Positions 6,710 to 16,344 of a DNA stretch of 64,000 nucleotides are shown here, one piece after another (position 1 is the first letter of the stretch; each line of letters opens with the position of its first letter). The notes below the pieces were generated by a model. That model was not told the origin of the DNA. It worked only from the letters and a program-made list of their open reading frames with translations, and ran no database searches. Made by a program: the position numbers and the translations under genes. This stretch comes from Candidatus Altimarinota bacterium (GTDB taxonomy: Bacteria > Patescibacteriota > Gracilibacteria > UBA1369 > LOWO2-01-FULL-3): positions 248,001-312,000 of the forward strand of contig JALNWA010000001.1 in assembly GCA_023231115.1 (NCBI GenBank). The letters run 5' to 3'.

Positions 6710-7941
6710 GAAAGTTCGTTGATTTTCTTTAGCGTTTCAGGTCCGACAACACCTGCACCTTTATCTGATTTATCAGAGATGATTTTGTTCGCAATCTGAA
6801 ATTGAGCAACGGCTTCTTTCGTGATTTCTCCGTAATAATCTGTAACAACTAGGCTTTTGAAAAATCCGGATTTCTTCAAGAATTCTTGTAATTTCTTTAC
6901 CTCATTTCCTTTGGATCCAAACGCAAGCGTGTTTGTAAGATAAGCCTGCCTTGCTTCTTCCGGAATCTTTGCAGGATTGGAATTTGTTCCTTTTTTTGTT
7001 TCAATTGCAAGTTTTGTATAGCTTCGAAGAGAGATAATTTCATTCATTCTTGATCTTGTAGTAGGTCCGAAAACTCCTGAGCCTGTTTCAGTTTCCGCTG
7101 AAACAATTCCTTGCGCCTGTTGGAATTTAAATAGGGCGTGCGCAGTCAATTCATCATAAACTCCTGTAGGCTCAACTTTATAGTAATTAAGCTTCTTAAG
7201 CTCATTTTGCAACGCTTTAACGGTATTGCCGGTTGCTCCTGAGGAAAGATTCACAGGCATCGTCCCGTCAGAAGGAATTTGTATTTCAACTTTTGGTTTT
7301 TCAACAAAAGAAGTTGTAGTCAAAGTGACATCCGGAACTTCAGTAGTTACGGTTGATCCACATTTTGCAATTTTTTCTTCTTCGCTGTACCCGACCAAAG
7401 AAATTTGTTCGGACAATTCATTATTTATACCGTAAACGGTGATATCTACATTTCTTTTTCCCCAAGCCAATGCTCTTTTAAGCCCTACGTCTCCATATCC
7501 CATCCAAATATCAAGTCTGTCGTGTCTGTTTGGATCTCCATTCGAATCCACAATCGCTCCACCTCTGTCGTGCACGGCAACTATTCCAATTCCTGGAATG
7601 TAAAGTTTTGTTCCAAAAGGGTAAGACTTTGGAGCCGCAACCATTCCGGGATAAACGTCTGTACCATCAGCTCCGTGAACTCCATGTCCATTTAATCTTA
7701 TATCCGCCTCATAACTACCTGTCGCATATTTTTGCTGACATGGTAACGGAGAATAATACGCAGAAGTTGTGAATGTTTGAGTGTAAGGATAACTAATCCC
7801 GTCAGCCGAAGTTTGAAATCCCTCAGCTTCCGCCAAGTCTCCACCAAAAGATGATAGGGGACTTAAAGCAAAAAGTGAAAGAAGAGTCAAAACTACGACA
7901 GGAACTATTTCTATATTTATTTTTGTTTTTCTGTTTTTCAT
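6706..7941 (-). CDS. Secreted 3D-domain protein with two peptidoglycan-binding domains
   Basis: About 411 residues from the ATG at 7941. That start is preferred over 7989 because the protein then begins with a basic stretch and a hydrophobic export segment. A 3D (double-psi beta-barrel) domain follows, with the hallmark Asp residues in AVHDRGG and RLDIWMG, as in YabE/YocH-type and MltA-related wall-active proteins. Two peptidoglycan_binding_1 repeats (GNTVKALQNELKKLNYY and GNEVKKLQEFLKKSGFF) end the protein. It is probably a muralytic or wall-remodelling enzyme outside the membrane. Its stop overlaps the lipoprotein stop by 4 bases. Confidence 0.88.
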   Translation of the reverse strand: MKNRKTKINIEIVPVVVLTLLSLFALSPLSSFGGDLAEAEGFQTSADGISYPYTQTFTTSAYYSPLPCQQKYATGSYEADIRLNGHGVHGADGTDVYPGMVAAPKSYPFGTKLYIPGIGIVAVHDRGGAIVDSNGDPNRHDRLDIWMGYGDVGLKRALAWGKRNVDITVYGINNELSEQISLVGYSEEEKIAKCGSTVTTEVPDVTLTTTSFVEKPKVEIQIPSDGTMPVNLSSGATGNTVKALQNELKKLNYYKVEPTGVYDELTAHALFKFQQAQGIVSAETETGSGVFGPTTRSRMNEIISLRSYTKLAIETKKGTNSNPAKIPEEARQAYLTNTLAFGSKGNEVKKLQEFLKKSGFFKSLVVTDYYGEITKEAVAQFQIANKIISDKSDKGAGVVGPETLKKINELS

Positions 7942-7968
7942 TATTTTTGTTTTTGATTTTTGTTTTGA

Positions 7969-7985
7969 AATCTCAATATTATACC
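7969..7985 (-). promoter_or_regulatory. -10 region shared with the TraG-like gene at 28262
   Basis: Reverse strand GGTATAATATTGAGATT, with -10 TATAAT at 7978-7983, is identical over 17 bases to 28228-28244. A CAAAA-rich leader follows, ending at the ATG at 7941. No good -35 is visible, so the extended TGG-TATAAT may suffice. Confidence 0.5.
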
Positions 7986-8073
7986 ACAAAAAAGCCCCCC
8001 ACTCAGGAACTTAGACTTGTCAAAACCAGAAAGTCTTTTTTAATTAAAACGTCGCAAAAAGTGGAAACTTTAG

Positions 8074-10548
8074 CTACACTACGCCAATTCTGCGTAATAT
8101 TTCCCTATCCACAAATTCCCGATCCCTTCCGTACTTGAGTCTTGAAAGTTGTTTATAAGCCTCTGCCGCCTCTTTATCTCCTTCCTCGGTGTAAGGATTT
8201 ACAGGAGTAATACTGAACGGACGTGAAGGCTGAGTATCGACTGAAAGTTTCATTACGGCTTTATATTTATCTATATTTATAAGATCTCTGTCGCTAAATA
8301 CCGGAGCCATTTCTTTGGCCATAAACTCGGCATCCTGTGCGCCAATCTTGTAAGACATGATAGTCCCAACGTTACCAAAAACAGCATCCTTTAAATTAGC
8401 TTTTTTCTTGTTTGCGGCACCGCCTTCCTCAAGCTGAGCAAGATACTGATGCGCCATAGTAAGCCCAAGGCGATATTTTCTGGCTTCCGAAAGGATTGTT
8501 TCAATACTATCCGTGACATAATTTTGGAACTCATCGATGTAAAGGAAGAAATCTTTTCTATCTTCCTTCGCCATTTTTTGTCTCTTCAAAGCCGCCATCT
8601 GTATTTTTTGTACGACAATCAAACCAAGCAATTTTGAATTTATTTCTCCGACGCTACCTTTCGAAAGATTCATAAGCAAAATTTTGTTCTCATTCATTGC
8701 CTTAGAAAAATCAAAAGCGGATTTTGTTTGTCCGATGATATTTCTCATCATTGTATTTGTGACAAATTGCCCGAACTTAGCAGCAAAATACGGAATCATT
8801 TCTTGTTTTTCTCTTGCTCCTGTCTTTGCCATTTGATGATCCCAGAAAGAAGCAACAATCGGATTTGTTACATATTGTCGTTTTACTTTTGCAAAATCAT
8901 CATCTGTGAAAAGTCTAACCATTTCAGTCAAAGAAGCACCATTTGGGTCTGACATAAGAGTCAAACAACCGTTTCTGAAATAATCCTGAATACGCGGACC
9001 AAACACTTCTTCATCAAAAAGTTTAATCATGATGTTCATTGCATCAAGCGCGACAAGCTCTTTCTCTTCCCATGTGTCGGCCTCAAGAATATTAAGTCCA
9101 AGCGGACGCTCCATGTCGGAAGGATCAAAATAAATTACGTCATCAGCCCTTTCTCTAGGGATAAATGGCAAAATGTCTTCAATAAGAGATCCATGTGGAT
9201 CAATTACGCAAATACCTTTACCGTCCTTAAGATCTTGCCTTATCATTACCTGCAAAACGGAAGATTTACCTGTACCTGTTTGTCCAATGACATAAAAATG
9301 TCTAAACCTATCCTCATTTTTAATACAAACTTTTTTCTTTTCTCCGCGATAAACATTGTATCCGATAAGTAAACCTTCTTGCGGAATATTTGGAGGAAGG
9401 GGAGCAATCTTATAATTTTGCCACGCAATCGAAGGATATTTATTGAATCTTATGTTTGGAATATGAAAAATACTTGCAAGTTCATCGCAAGACAACATCA
9501 TTTTCTTGTGAGAAAGCCATTGCTGAAATCCACGCTTAAAATTTCTAAAAATAAAATTCGTTACAAGAGTTTTATTATCATGCCAATGCGTGCCTTCAAA
9601 GCTGTTTCCGTTGGATGATCCATACTGAGAAAAAGCACTCTTCATTGAAACAAGATTTGTTTTAGCAGCTTCTTTCGTCTCGGCTGAAGAAACAAGCCTG
9701 ATAATAGTTTCAAATCCCGGTTTCGAATTCTTTTCCTCCATTGCCTTTACTTCTTCATCTGTCATAGGAGTCGTTTTTTCCTGAGTATCATGAGATTCTT
9801 TTCCTGCTTCGCCTTTCACAAGTAAATCAAAAATCGCGACAAGCCAAGTCAAAGGATTGTACCACTGCGCATTATGTTTTTTCTTATTTTGAAAAATTTC
9901 ACTGGCTTTTCCTCGGCCTTTTTCTTGCCAATCATTATCAACCGGCCTAACCATAATTTGGATTGCGGCACCTTCATTGGAATCAATTTTTGAAAGAGAA
10001 TTTATAATTCCGTTTAAAGGATCAGCATTCATTCTTGAATAAGCCTTTATCGGGAAATAGAATTCTTTCGTAGGCACAATATATGTCGAAACAACACGGC
10101 TTTTAGGCTTAAAGATATTATAATCTTCAACTTGTTCAATATAAGCGTCCGGAAAAAACGCAGTAAGCTGTTTTTCGATAAGAGGCTGTAAATCTCTCGG
10201 ACAAACAACGAAAAAATGCACAATTGAATCCAAAACGGCAAATTCAAGCGAAAGAAAATCTTGCCCTGAGACAAATCTGTCCAAACGTTCGTTATAAATA
10301 CTATGCAAAGTTGTATAAAATTGAGACATTATGCCTCCGCATATTTCCTTGAAATCTTTTTGCATCGAAAATTGTTCACCTTCAACTTCTTTATCTTCTT
10401 TCGACTCTTTTCTCGGGATTTTAATCTCAAGAAAAACCATATTAAAAGTTCTTTCAATATTTGCTCTAAATTGAAGATACTTCAGGATTAACACGGTAAT
10501 CCCGATCAAAACAACGACAACAATTGATATAAGTAACCAAAAATTCAT
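8074..10548 (-). CDS. TraG/TraD-like type IV secretion ATPase, membrane-anchored (copy 1)
   Basis: An 824-residue protein. A transmembrane helix at residues 4-25 is followed by a region of about 390 residues specific to this family. The RecA-like motor has Walker A GQTGTGKS at 422-429 and Walker B FFLYIDEFQN at 667-676. VIDPHGSLIEDIL and FGPRIQDYFRN are typical of coupling-protein or conjugation ATPases (TraG/TraD/VirD4, VirB4-like). Its role is probably to move DNA or protein, or power pilus assembly, at the membrane. A paralogue of similar layout lies at 28262-30961. It has its own promoter, with -35 TTGCGA. Confidence 0.85.
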   Translation of the reverse strand: MNFWLLISIVVVVLIGITVLILKYLQFRANIERTFNMVFLEIKIPRKESKEDKEVEGEQFSMQKDFKEICGGIMSQFYTTLHSIYNERLDRFVSGQDFLSLEFAVLDSIVHFFVVCPRDLQPLIEKQLTAFFPDAYIEQVEDYNIFKPKSRVVSTYIVPTKEFYFPIKAYSRMNADPLNGIINSLSKIDSNEGAAIQIMVRPVDNDWQEKGRGKASEIFQNKKKHNAQWYNPLTWLVAIFDLLVKGEAGKESHDTQEKTTPMTDEEVKAMEEKNSKPGFETIIRLVSSAETKEAAKTNLVSMKSAFSQYGSSNGNSFEGTHWHDNKTLVTNFIFRNFKRGFQQWLSHKKMMLSCDELASIFHIPNIRFNKYPSIAWQNYKIAPLPPNIPQEGLLIGYNVYRGEKKKVCIKNEDRFRHFYVIGQTGTGKSSVLQVMIRQDLKDGKGICVIDPHGSLIEDILPFIPRERADDVIYFDPSDMERPLGLNILEADTWEEKELVALDAMNIMIKLFDEEVFGPRIQDYFRNGCLTLMSDPNGASLTEMVRLFTDDDFAKVKRQYVTNPIVASFWDHQMAKTGAREKQEMIPYFAAKFGQFVTNTMMRNIIGQTKSAFDFSKAMNENKILLMNLSKGSVGEINSKLLGLIVVQKIQMAALKRQKMAKEDRKDFFLYIDEFQNYVTDSIETILSEARKYRLGLTMAHQYLAQLEEGGAANKKKANLKDAVFGNVGTIMSYKIGAQDAEFMAKEMAPVFSDRDLINIDKYKAVMKLSVDTQPSRPFSITPVNPYTEEGDKEAAEAYKQLSRLKYGRDREFVDREILRRIGVV

Positions 10549-10572
10549 TTTCTAGATTTAATTTATCGATAT

Positions 10573-10601
10573 ATTTTAGCACAAAAGCCAAAAAATCGCA
10601 A
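10573..10601 (-). promoter_or_regulatory. Promoter of the TraG-like gene (copy 1)
   Basis: Reverse strand: TTGCGA (10596-10601), 17-bp spacer, TAAAAT (10573-10578) preceded by TGC. It lies in the short gap after aspS. Confidence 0.6.
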
Positions 10602-10602
10602 T

Positions 10603-12369
10603 TTAGTCTTTTTTATTTTCTATAATCTTAATGCCTAGTTCTTCGATTTGCTTTTTTGGCATCTCTGAAGGAGCTCCAAGCATTAAATCTTTTGCCTTTT
10701 GATCCTTAGGGAAGGCGATAACCTCACGAATATTAGGCTCATTGGCAAAAATCATAATCAAACGATCAATTCCCCAAGCAATTCCGCCATGAGGAGGCGC
10801 TCCATATTCAAAAGCTCTAAGCATATGTCCAAATCTTCTTTCGCTATCTTCATCTTCAATTTGTAAAATATCGAAAATCTTTTTTTGAACTTTTCTGTCA
10901 TGAATTCTGATTGATCCGCCGCCAATTTCAGTGCCGTTTAAAACAATATCATAAGCTTTCGCCAAGGACTCTTTTGGATTTTTTTCAAAATCTTCCGGAT
11001 CTTTAGGAGACGTAAATGGATGATGGACTGCCGCCAAGGTCTTGTTTTCCTCATCATATTCAAACATAGGAAAATCTTTTACCCACAAAAATGCAAAAAT
11101 ATTTTCGTCGATAAGTTTCATTTTTTGAGCAACAGAAATTCTTACATGTCCAAGCGCTTCGCAAGCGGTTTTAAATTTATCTGCTGCAAAAAATACGGCG
11201 TCTCCGTCTTTTGCCTCACATCTTTCAAAAATTTCATCAAGCTCTTCTTTCTTGAAAAATTTAACGATTGAAGATTTTGGTTCTTTATCAATCAAAATAT
11301 AAGAAAGGCCTTTTGCTCCATATATTTTTGCAGTTTCTGTAAATTCATCAATTTCTTTTCTGGTAAATTTTGCGCCACCTGTGACTTTCAACGCTTTAAC
11401 AATTCCACTATTTTTTACAGCATCTTTAAACACTCCAAATTCAGAGTTTTTAACAAGATCAGTGACGTCTGAAAGAGGAAGCTCAAATCTGATATCCGGC
11501 TTATCCACGCCATATTTGTTCATTGCTTCATCGTAAGTCAAAACAGGAAAGGGTTTTTTCAAAATCTTTTTATTCGGCACAAATTTTGTAACCAATTCAA
11601 TCATCAATTTCTCATTTAAAGACATGATGTCGTTTTCATCAATGAAAGACATTTCCACGTCCATTTGAGTGAATTCAGGCTGTCTGTCTCCGCGTTGATC
11701 CTCGTCCCTGAAACATCTCGCAATTTGAAAATATCTATCGAACCCCGCCACCATAAGCAACTGTTTCAATTGTTGAGGTGACTGTGGTAATACATAAAAA
11801 TTTCCATTATAAAGTCTTGAAGGCACAAGGTATTCGCGGCTTCCCTCAGGCGTTCCTTTAATTAAAATAGGAGTTTCAATTTCCACAAAATTTTCTTTTT
11901 CAAAATAATCACGAATATGTTTTACGACTTTGTGTCGAAGAATTATATTATTTTTCAGCCTGTCTCTGCGAAGATCCAAATATCTATAAGTAAGTCGCAA
12001 TTCCTCATTAACGTCAGTTTCTTGATCTATTTCAAAAGGAGGTGTTTTTGAAGAATTAAGTATTTCCACTTTCGTGACTACAATTTCTATTTTTCCGGTA
12101 TTCATATTTAGATTGTCGTTTCCTTCAGGTCTTTTCCTTACAATTCCGTTTATTTGAAGCACAAATTCAGGTCTCACATCATTAAGAACATCATGTGCGT
12201 CTTTGTGTCCGACAGGATCAGAAACAATTTGAGTTACGCCATATCTGTCGCGCAAATCTATGAAAATAACGCCGCCGTGATCGCGTCTCCTGTTTACCCA
12301 GCCGGCTAAAATTATCTTATCTCCATCATTTTTGTCAGTCAGTTCCCCGCAGGTATGAGTTCTATACAT
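10603..12369 (-). CDS. aspS: Aspartyl-tRNA synthetase
   Basis: A 588-residue bacterial-type class II AspRS. It has an N-terminal OB-fold anticodon domain (MYRTHTCGELT..., GWVNRRRDHGG). Motif 2 is FRDEDQRGDRQPEFTQ, a GAD-type insertion lies at about 290-420, and motif 3 is GGIAWGIDRLIM. Length matches the family. It charges tRNA-Asp with aspartate; whether it also charges tRNA-Asn was not judged. It lies 48 bases downstream of dnaE and probably shares its transcript. Confidence 0.96.
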   Translation of the reverse strand: MYRTHTCGELTDKNDGDKIILAGWVNRRRDHGGVIFIDLRDRYGVTQIVSDPVGHKDAHDVLNDVRPEFVLQINGIVRKRPEGNDNLNMNTGKIEIVVTKVEILNSSKTPPFEIDQETDVNEELRLTYRYLDLRRDRLKNNIILRHKVVKHIRDYFEKENFVEIETPILIKGTPEGSREYLVPSRLYNGNFYVLPQSPQQLKQLLMVAGFDRYFQIARCFRDEDQRGDRQPEFTQMDVEMSFIDENDIMSLNEKLMIELVTKFVPNKKILKKPFPVLTYDEAMNKYGVDKPDIRFELPLSDVTDLVKNSEFGVFKDAVKNSGIVKALKVTGGAKFTRKEIDEFTETAKIYGAKGLSYILIDKEPKSSIVKFFKKEELDEIFERCEAKDGDAVFFAADKFKTACEALGHVRISVAQKMKLIDENIFAFLWVKDFPMFEYDEENKTLAAVHHPFTSPKDPEDFEKNPKESLAKAYDIVLNGTEIGGGSIRIHDRKVQKKIFDILQIEDEDSERRFGHMLRAFEYGAPPHGGIAWGIDRLIMIFANEPNIREVIAFPKDQKAKDLMLGAPSEMPKKQIEELGIKIIENKKD

Positions 12370-12417
12370 ATAATTAAATTAAAATCTCCCTTATCTTAGA
12401 GAAGTTAAGATTATTTT

Positions 12418-15400
12418 TCAATCGGATAAAATCTCCGAGACACTTTTTTCGAAATTCTCGGACAAATTAATGCCGAAAGGAAGTTTTATTTTTTTATTTT
12501 TAACAAAAAGAGTGACAGGCGTTTCTCCTTTATTTTGTTCTAAAAATTCTTTAAGTTTTTTCATTTTTTCAGGAGGAACACTGTCCTCAATTTCTATAAC
12601 ATAATTTTCTTCCGTAACTTCTTCAGTATGAGAAATTTCCGCTATTTCAGGAGTCTCTGAACTTTCAAGTTCTTCCTTCTCGGCCAAGATATCATCTAAA
12701 AATCTTATAAATGTTACAGACTTATCTTTGTCGTCATAAGCTCCGGATTCTTTTGCGTTTCGAACCATGCCGTCGTAAGACAAAACTTTCAAATCATCAC
12801 ACATTATTTGATACTGACCTTGCCTGAAATCAAGTTTTCCGCTGATGGAATAAAGTCCGTCTTCGGTAAACATATTTCCAAATTGAGTGAGAAATTTTGA
12901 AAAAGCCACAGCGCGAATTCTCGCAGTAGGATCCTCAATAGCGAAAGTCGCCATATACGATCCGGCTCTCGTAAGAATTTTTTTCATGTCGCAAACAAGT
13001 CCGATTACAATAACTTTTTTACCAACATTTTTCTTAGTCAAATTTGCAATAAGATTGGCTTTTTTCGCAATATATTTTCGGAAACCTTTTAATGGATGTC
13101 CTGAAACATACATTCCAAGAAAATCTTTTTCCCCTTTTAATTTTTCCATCAACGTCGCGGGCAAAACTTTTTTCATTGTGAAAGAGGGGACAGATTGTTC
13201 CGAAGTCAAGCCTGCGAACAAATTTACCTGTCCGTTGTCTTCGAGTGCTTGCGCGCCTTTTGCATATTTTGAAAATTCATCATAATTTTCTGCAAGCTGT
13301 TTTCTCTCGCCAAATTCATCCAAAGCTCCACTAAGCGCCAAAGCTTGTAAAACTTTTTTGTTTAAAATTTTAACCGGAACTCTTTCAAGGAAATCTTCTA
13401 AAGATTTGAAAACACCACCTTTCTCGCGTGCATTAATGATTTCTCTCACCGGCCCTTCTCCAAGCCCTTTTATCGCAACAAGCCCAAAACGTATTTTGTC
13501 ATTACCAATTACGGTGAAGTCCGCAAAAGATTCATTTATTGAAGGAGCCAAAACATCAATTCCCATTTCGTTACATTCTTTTATTTCCATCACAACTTTT
13601 TCCGTATTTCCGGAATCACTGCAAAGCAATGCAGTCATAAACTCGATAGGGTATTTAGCTTTCAAATAAGCCGTTTGATATGCGATAAGTCCATAACAAA
13701 CCGCGTGAGCCTTATTAAATCCATATCCGGCAAAAGGTTCAATAACATCTTCAAAAACTTTTCTTGCAAATTTTTCATCGTGCCCGTTATTCACCGCACC
13801 TTTCACAAATTTTTCTCTTTGTTCAGCTAGAAGTGATGCAATCTTTTTTCCCACGGCCTTTCTCAAAATATCGGCCTCTCCAAGTGAGAACCCCGCAAAA
13901 TCTCGCGCAAGTTGCAAAATTTGTTCCTGATAAACCGCGACTCCATAAGTATTTTCAAGAATAGATTTGAAAGACGGATGCAAATATTTCACTTTATCGG
14001 GATCGTGTTTTCCTTTTATATAATTAGGAATCCATTCCATCGGACCGGGTCTGTAAAGCGCGCCCATCGCGACTATATCGTCAAAAATCGTTGGCTTAAG
14101 CTGTTTTAAATATCTTCTCATTCCCGCTGACTCAAGCTGAAAGATGCCTGTAGTATCTCCATTTTGAAGAAGTTTAAAAACAAGTGGGTCATCAAGAGGA
14201 ATTTTTGAAATTTCGACTTTTTCCTCTCTGGTTCTCGCAACAATTTTGCACGTTGTTTCAATGACAGTTAAATTTCGAAGACCGAGGAAATCCATTTTTA
14301 ATAATCCCAAAGCCTCAATCGGTTTCGCTGAATATTGTGTGACAATTTCATTATCATCCGACGCGCTATTTTGCAAAGCCGTATATTCCGTCAAAGGTTT
14401 TTCTGAAATAACGACGGCACAAGCGTGAGTTCCGACTTGTCTTACCGTTCCCTCAAGTTTCATCGCGTAATCTATAAGTTTTTTCGCTCTTGGGTCGCTG
14501 TCATACATTTTTTTAAAATCCGGATTGTCTTTTACATATTCTTCAAGTGGCTCATATTTCCCAAGAACCGGCGCAGGCACAGTTTTCGCGATTTTATCAA
14601 CTTCCGCGTAAGGAAATCCAAGCGCCCTTCCAACATCGCGAATCGCGGCTTTTGGAGCCAAAGTGCCAAACGTTGTGATTTGAGCGACATTATCCCTTCC
14701 ATATTTTTTAATAACATAATCGAGCACTTCATTTCTTCGAGTATCGGCAAAATCGATATCAATATCGGGCATACTTACTCTTTCAGGATTAAGGAACCTT
14801 TCAAAGAAAAGTCCGTATGCGATAGGATCGACATCTGTAATATTTAAAGACCACGCGATGATAGAACCGGCGGCGGAACCTCTTCCGGGTCCGACAACAA
14901 TTTCCTGACTTTTTGCGTATCTCACGAAATCAGAAACAATCAAAAAATACGTATCGAATCCCATGCTATGAACAGTCTTAAGCTCATATTCCAAACGTTC
15001 AAAATAACTTGCAGGAACTTCGTTTGGCATAAATCTATTTTTAAGTCCTTCAAGGCAAAGTTGTTTCAAATAATCATCGGGTTTTTCGTTTTGCGGAGTT
15101 TCAAAAGAGGGGATTAGATTTTTTCCAAAATCCAATTTTACATCACACATTTCAGCAATTTTTACCGTATTTTCAATAGCCCCCGGAAAATCAGCCATGG
15201 CTTTTTCAAATTCTTTTACGTCCGGTATCGAAAAGTCACCGATATATCTCATTCTATTTTCGTCGTTTACATTTGTCTGAGTTTGAATACAAAGCATGAT
15301 GTCGTGAACTTCGCTATCCTCAGGCCTTGGATAATGAGAATCATTTGTCGCGACCATTGGAATTCCATATTCCTCCGACAATTTTTTTATTTTTTGATTA

Positions 15401-15957
15401 ACAACATTTTGGTCTTCCATCAAAGGATGATCTTGAATCTCAAAGAAATAATTTTCTTTCCCGAAAATATCTATATAGGTTTTAACAACGGTATGAATAT
15501 CTTCTTCATTTCCGGATAAAATTGCGCGAGGCAATTGACCTGTAATGCATCCGCTTAACGCAATAAGCCCTTCGCTATGCGCCTTAAGAAGCCCAAGATC
15601 AATTCTTGGCTTATAATAAAATCCTTCCAAATGAGCCTGCGTGACAAGTTTAAGTAGATTTTTATAACCTACGTTATTTTTTGCAAGCAATGTCAGATGA
15701 TAAGGTCTTACGTCAACTTTCGCTTCTTTATCAAATCTGGTTCGTAACGCAACGTACATTTCACATCCCAAAACAGGCTTTATTCCATTTGCCATGCAGG
15801 CATTATAAAGCTCAATCAAGCCATAAGTTACTCCATGATCTGTAAGCGCCGCCGCCGGATATCCAAGTTCTTTTGCACGCATAACAATATCTTTTGGACT
15901 TCCAAACCCGTCAAGCAAACTGTAATGCGAATGACAATGTAAATTTACAAAAGACAT
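12418..15957 (-). CDS. dnaE: DNA polymerase III alpha subunit
   Basis: A 1179-residue replicative polymerase of the DnaE type. The N-terminal PHP domain starts with HCHSHYSLLDG (residues 7-17). The palm carries GPGRGSAAGS (356-365) and the catalytic Asp pair in PDIDIDF (397-403). Further conserved blocks are RPGPMEWIPNYI and GYGFNKAHA. A tandem helix-hairpin-helix region follows, then an OB fold (IVIGLVCDMKKILT...) and a C-terminal tail of about 130 residues. No 3'-5' exonuclease domain is fused, which rules out PolC. The start is 2 bases from the HIT stop, so an operon HIT-dnaE-aspS is likely. Confidence 0.97.
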   Translation of the reverse strand: MSFVNLHCHSHYSLLDGFGSPKDIVMRAKELGYPAAALTDHGVTYGLIELYNACMANGIKPVLGCEMYVALRTRFDKEAKVDVRPYHLTLLAKNNVGYKNLLKLVTQAHLEGFYYKPRIDLGLLKAHSEGLIALSGCITGQLPRAILSGNEEDIHTVVKTYIDIFGKENYFFEIQDHPLMEDQNVVNQKIKKLSEEYGIPMVATNDSHYPRPEDSEVHDIMLCIQTQTNVNDENRMRYIGDFSIPDVKEFEKAMADFPGAIENTVKIAEMCDVKLDFGKNLIPSFETPQNEKPDDYLKQLCLEGLKNRFMPNEVPASYFERLEYELKTVHSMGFDTYFLIVSDFVRYAKSQEIVVGPGRGSAAGSIIAWSLNITDVDPIAYGLFFERFLNPERVSMPDIDIDFADTRRNEVLDYVIKKYGRDNVAQITTFGTLAPKAAIRDVGRALGFPYAEVDKIAKTVPAPVLGKYEPLEEYVKDNPDFKKMYDSDPRAKKLIDYAMKLEGTVRQVGTHACAVVISEKPLTEYTALQNSASDDNEIVTQYSAKPIEALGLLKMDFLGLRNLTVIETTCKIVARTREEKVEISKIPLDDPLVFKLLQNGDTTGIFQLESAGMRRYLKQLKPTIFDDIVAMGALYRPGPMEWIPNYIKGKHDPDKVKYLHPSFKSILENTYGVAVYQEQILQLARDFAGFSLGEADILRKAVGKKIASLLAEQREKFVKGAVNNGHDEKFARKVFEDVIEPFAGYGFNKAHAVCYGLIAYQTAYLKAKYPIEFMTALLCSDSGNTEKVVMEIKECNEMGIDVLAPSINESFADFTVIGNDKIRFGLVAIKGLGEGPVREIINAREKGGVFKSLEDFLERVPVKILNKKVLQALALSGALDEFGERKQLAENYDEFSKYAKGAQALEDNGQVNLFAGLTSEQSVPSFTMKKVLPATLMEKLKGEKDFLGMYVSGHPLKGFRKYIAKKANLIANLTKKNVGKKVIVIGLVCDMKKILTRAGSYMATFAIEDPTARIRAVAFSKFLTQFGNMFTEDGLYSISGKLDFRQGQYQIMCDDLKVLSYDGMVRNAKESGAYDDKDKSVTFIRFLDDILAEKEELESSETPEIAEISHTEEVTEENYVIEIEDSVPPEKMKKLKEFLEQNKGETPVTLFVKNKKIKLPFGINLSENFEKSVSEILSD

Positions 15958-15959
15958 TA

Positions 15960-16277
15960 TTAAAACTTAGAAAGTAGGTGTACATGTATATGAAAAACTT
16001 CCTGTCCGCCTTCTTTCCCGACATTAACGTGCAGGTTATAGCCCTTAAGCTTAAGCTTGTCTGCAATTTTTTTGCATGCAAGAAAAAGTTTTCCAATCAA
16101 ATGAGTGTGTGAGTCTTCCATGTCCGCAATTGAATCGATATGTTTTTTCGGAACAGCAAGTAAATGGGTTTGAGCCTTCGGATTTCTATCTTTAAAAATC
16201 ACTAAATCCTCATCTTCATACAAAAATTCCGTGCCAAGTTCTCCTGAAGAAATTTTACAAAAAATACAATCTGACAT
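15960..16277 (-). CDS. HIT-family nucleotide hydrolase (Hint-like)
   Basis: A 105-residue HIT-domain protein. It begins CIFCKI, with the Cys pair often found in zinc-binding Hint proteins, and ends with the catalytic triad HIHVH (His96, His98, His100). Such enzymes hydrolyse aminoacyl-adenylates and purine phosphoramidates in the cytoplasm. Two bases separate its stop from the dnaE start, so it is first in that operon. The length is typical of the short Hint group. Confidence 0.92.
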   Translation of the reverse strand: MSDCIFCKISSGELGTEFLYEDEDLVIFKDRNPKAQTHLLAVPKKHIDSIADMEDSHTHLIGKLFLACKKIADKLKLKGYNLHVNVGKEGGQEVFHIHVHLLSKF

Positions 16278-16344
16278 ATGAAAAAATATTAAAAGAACAA
16301 AGCAATTCTAAATAATAATCCGAAATAAAGAAAGGATTTAAAAT

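Noticed and set aside
12370-12417. Terminator between dnaE and aspS
   Set aside because: An ATCTTA/TAAGAT hairpin exists, but the T-run is on the wrong side for the reverse-strand transcript.
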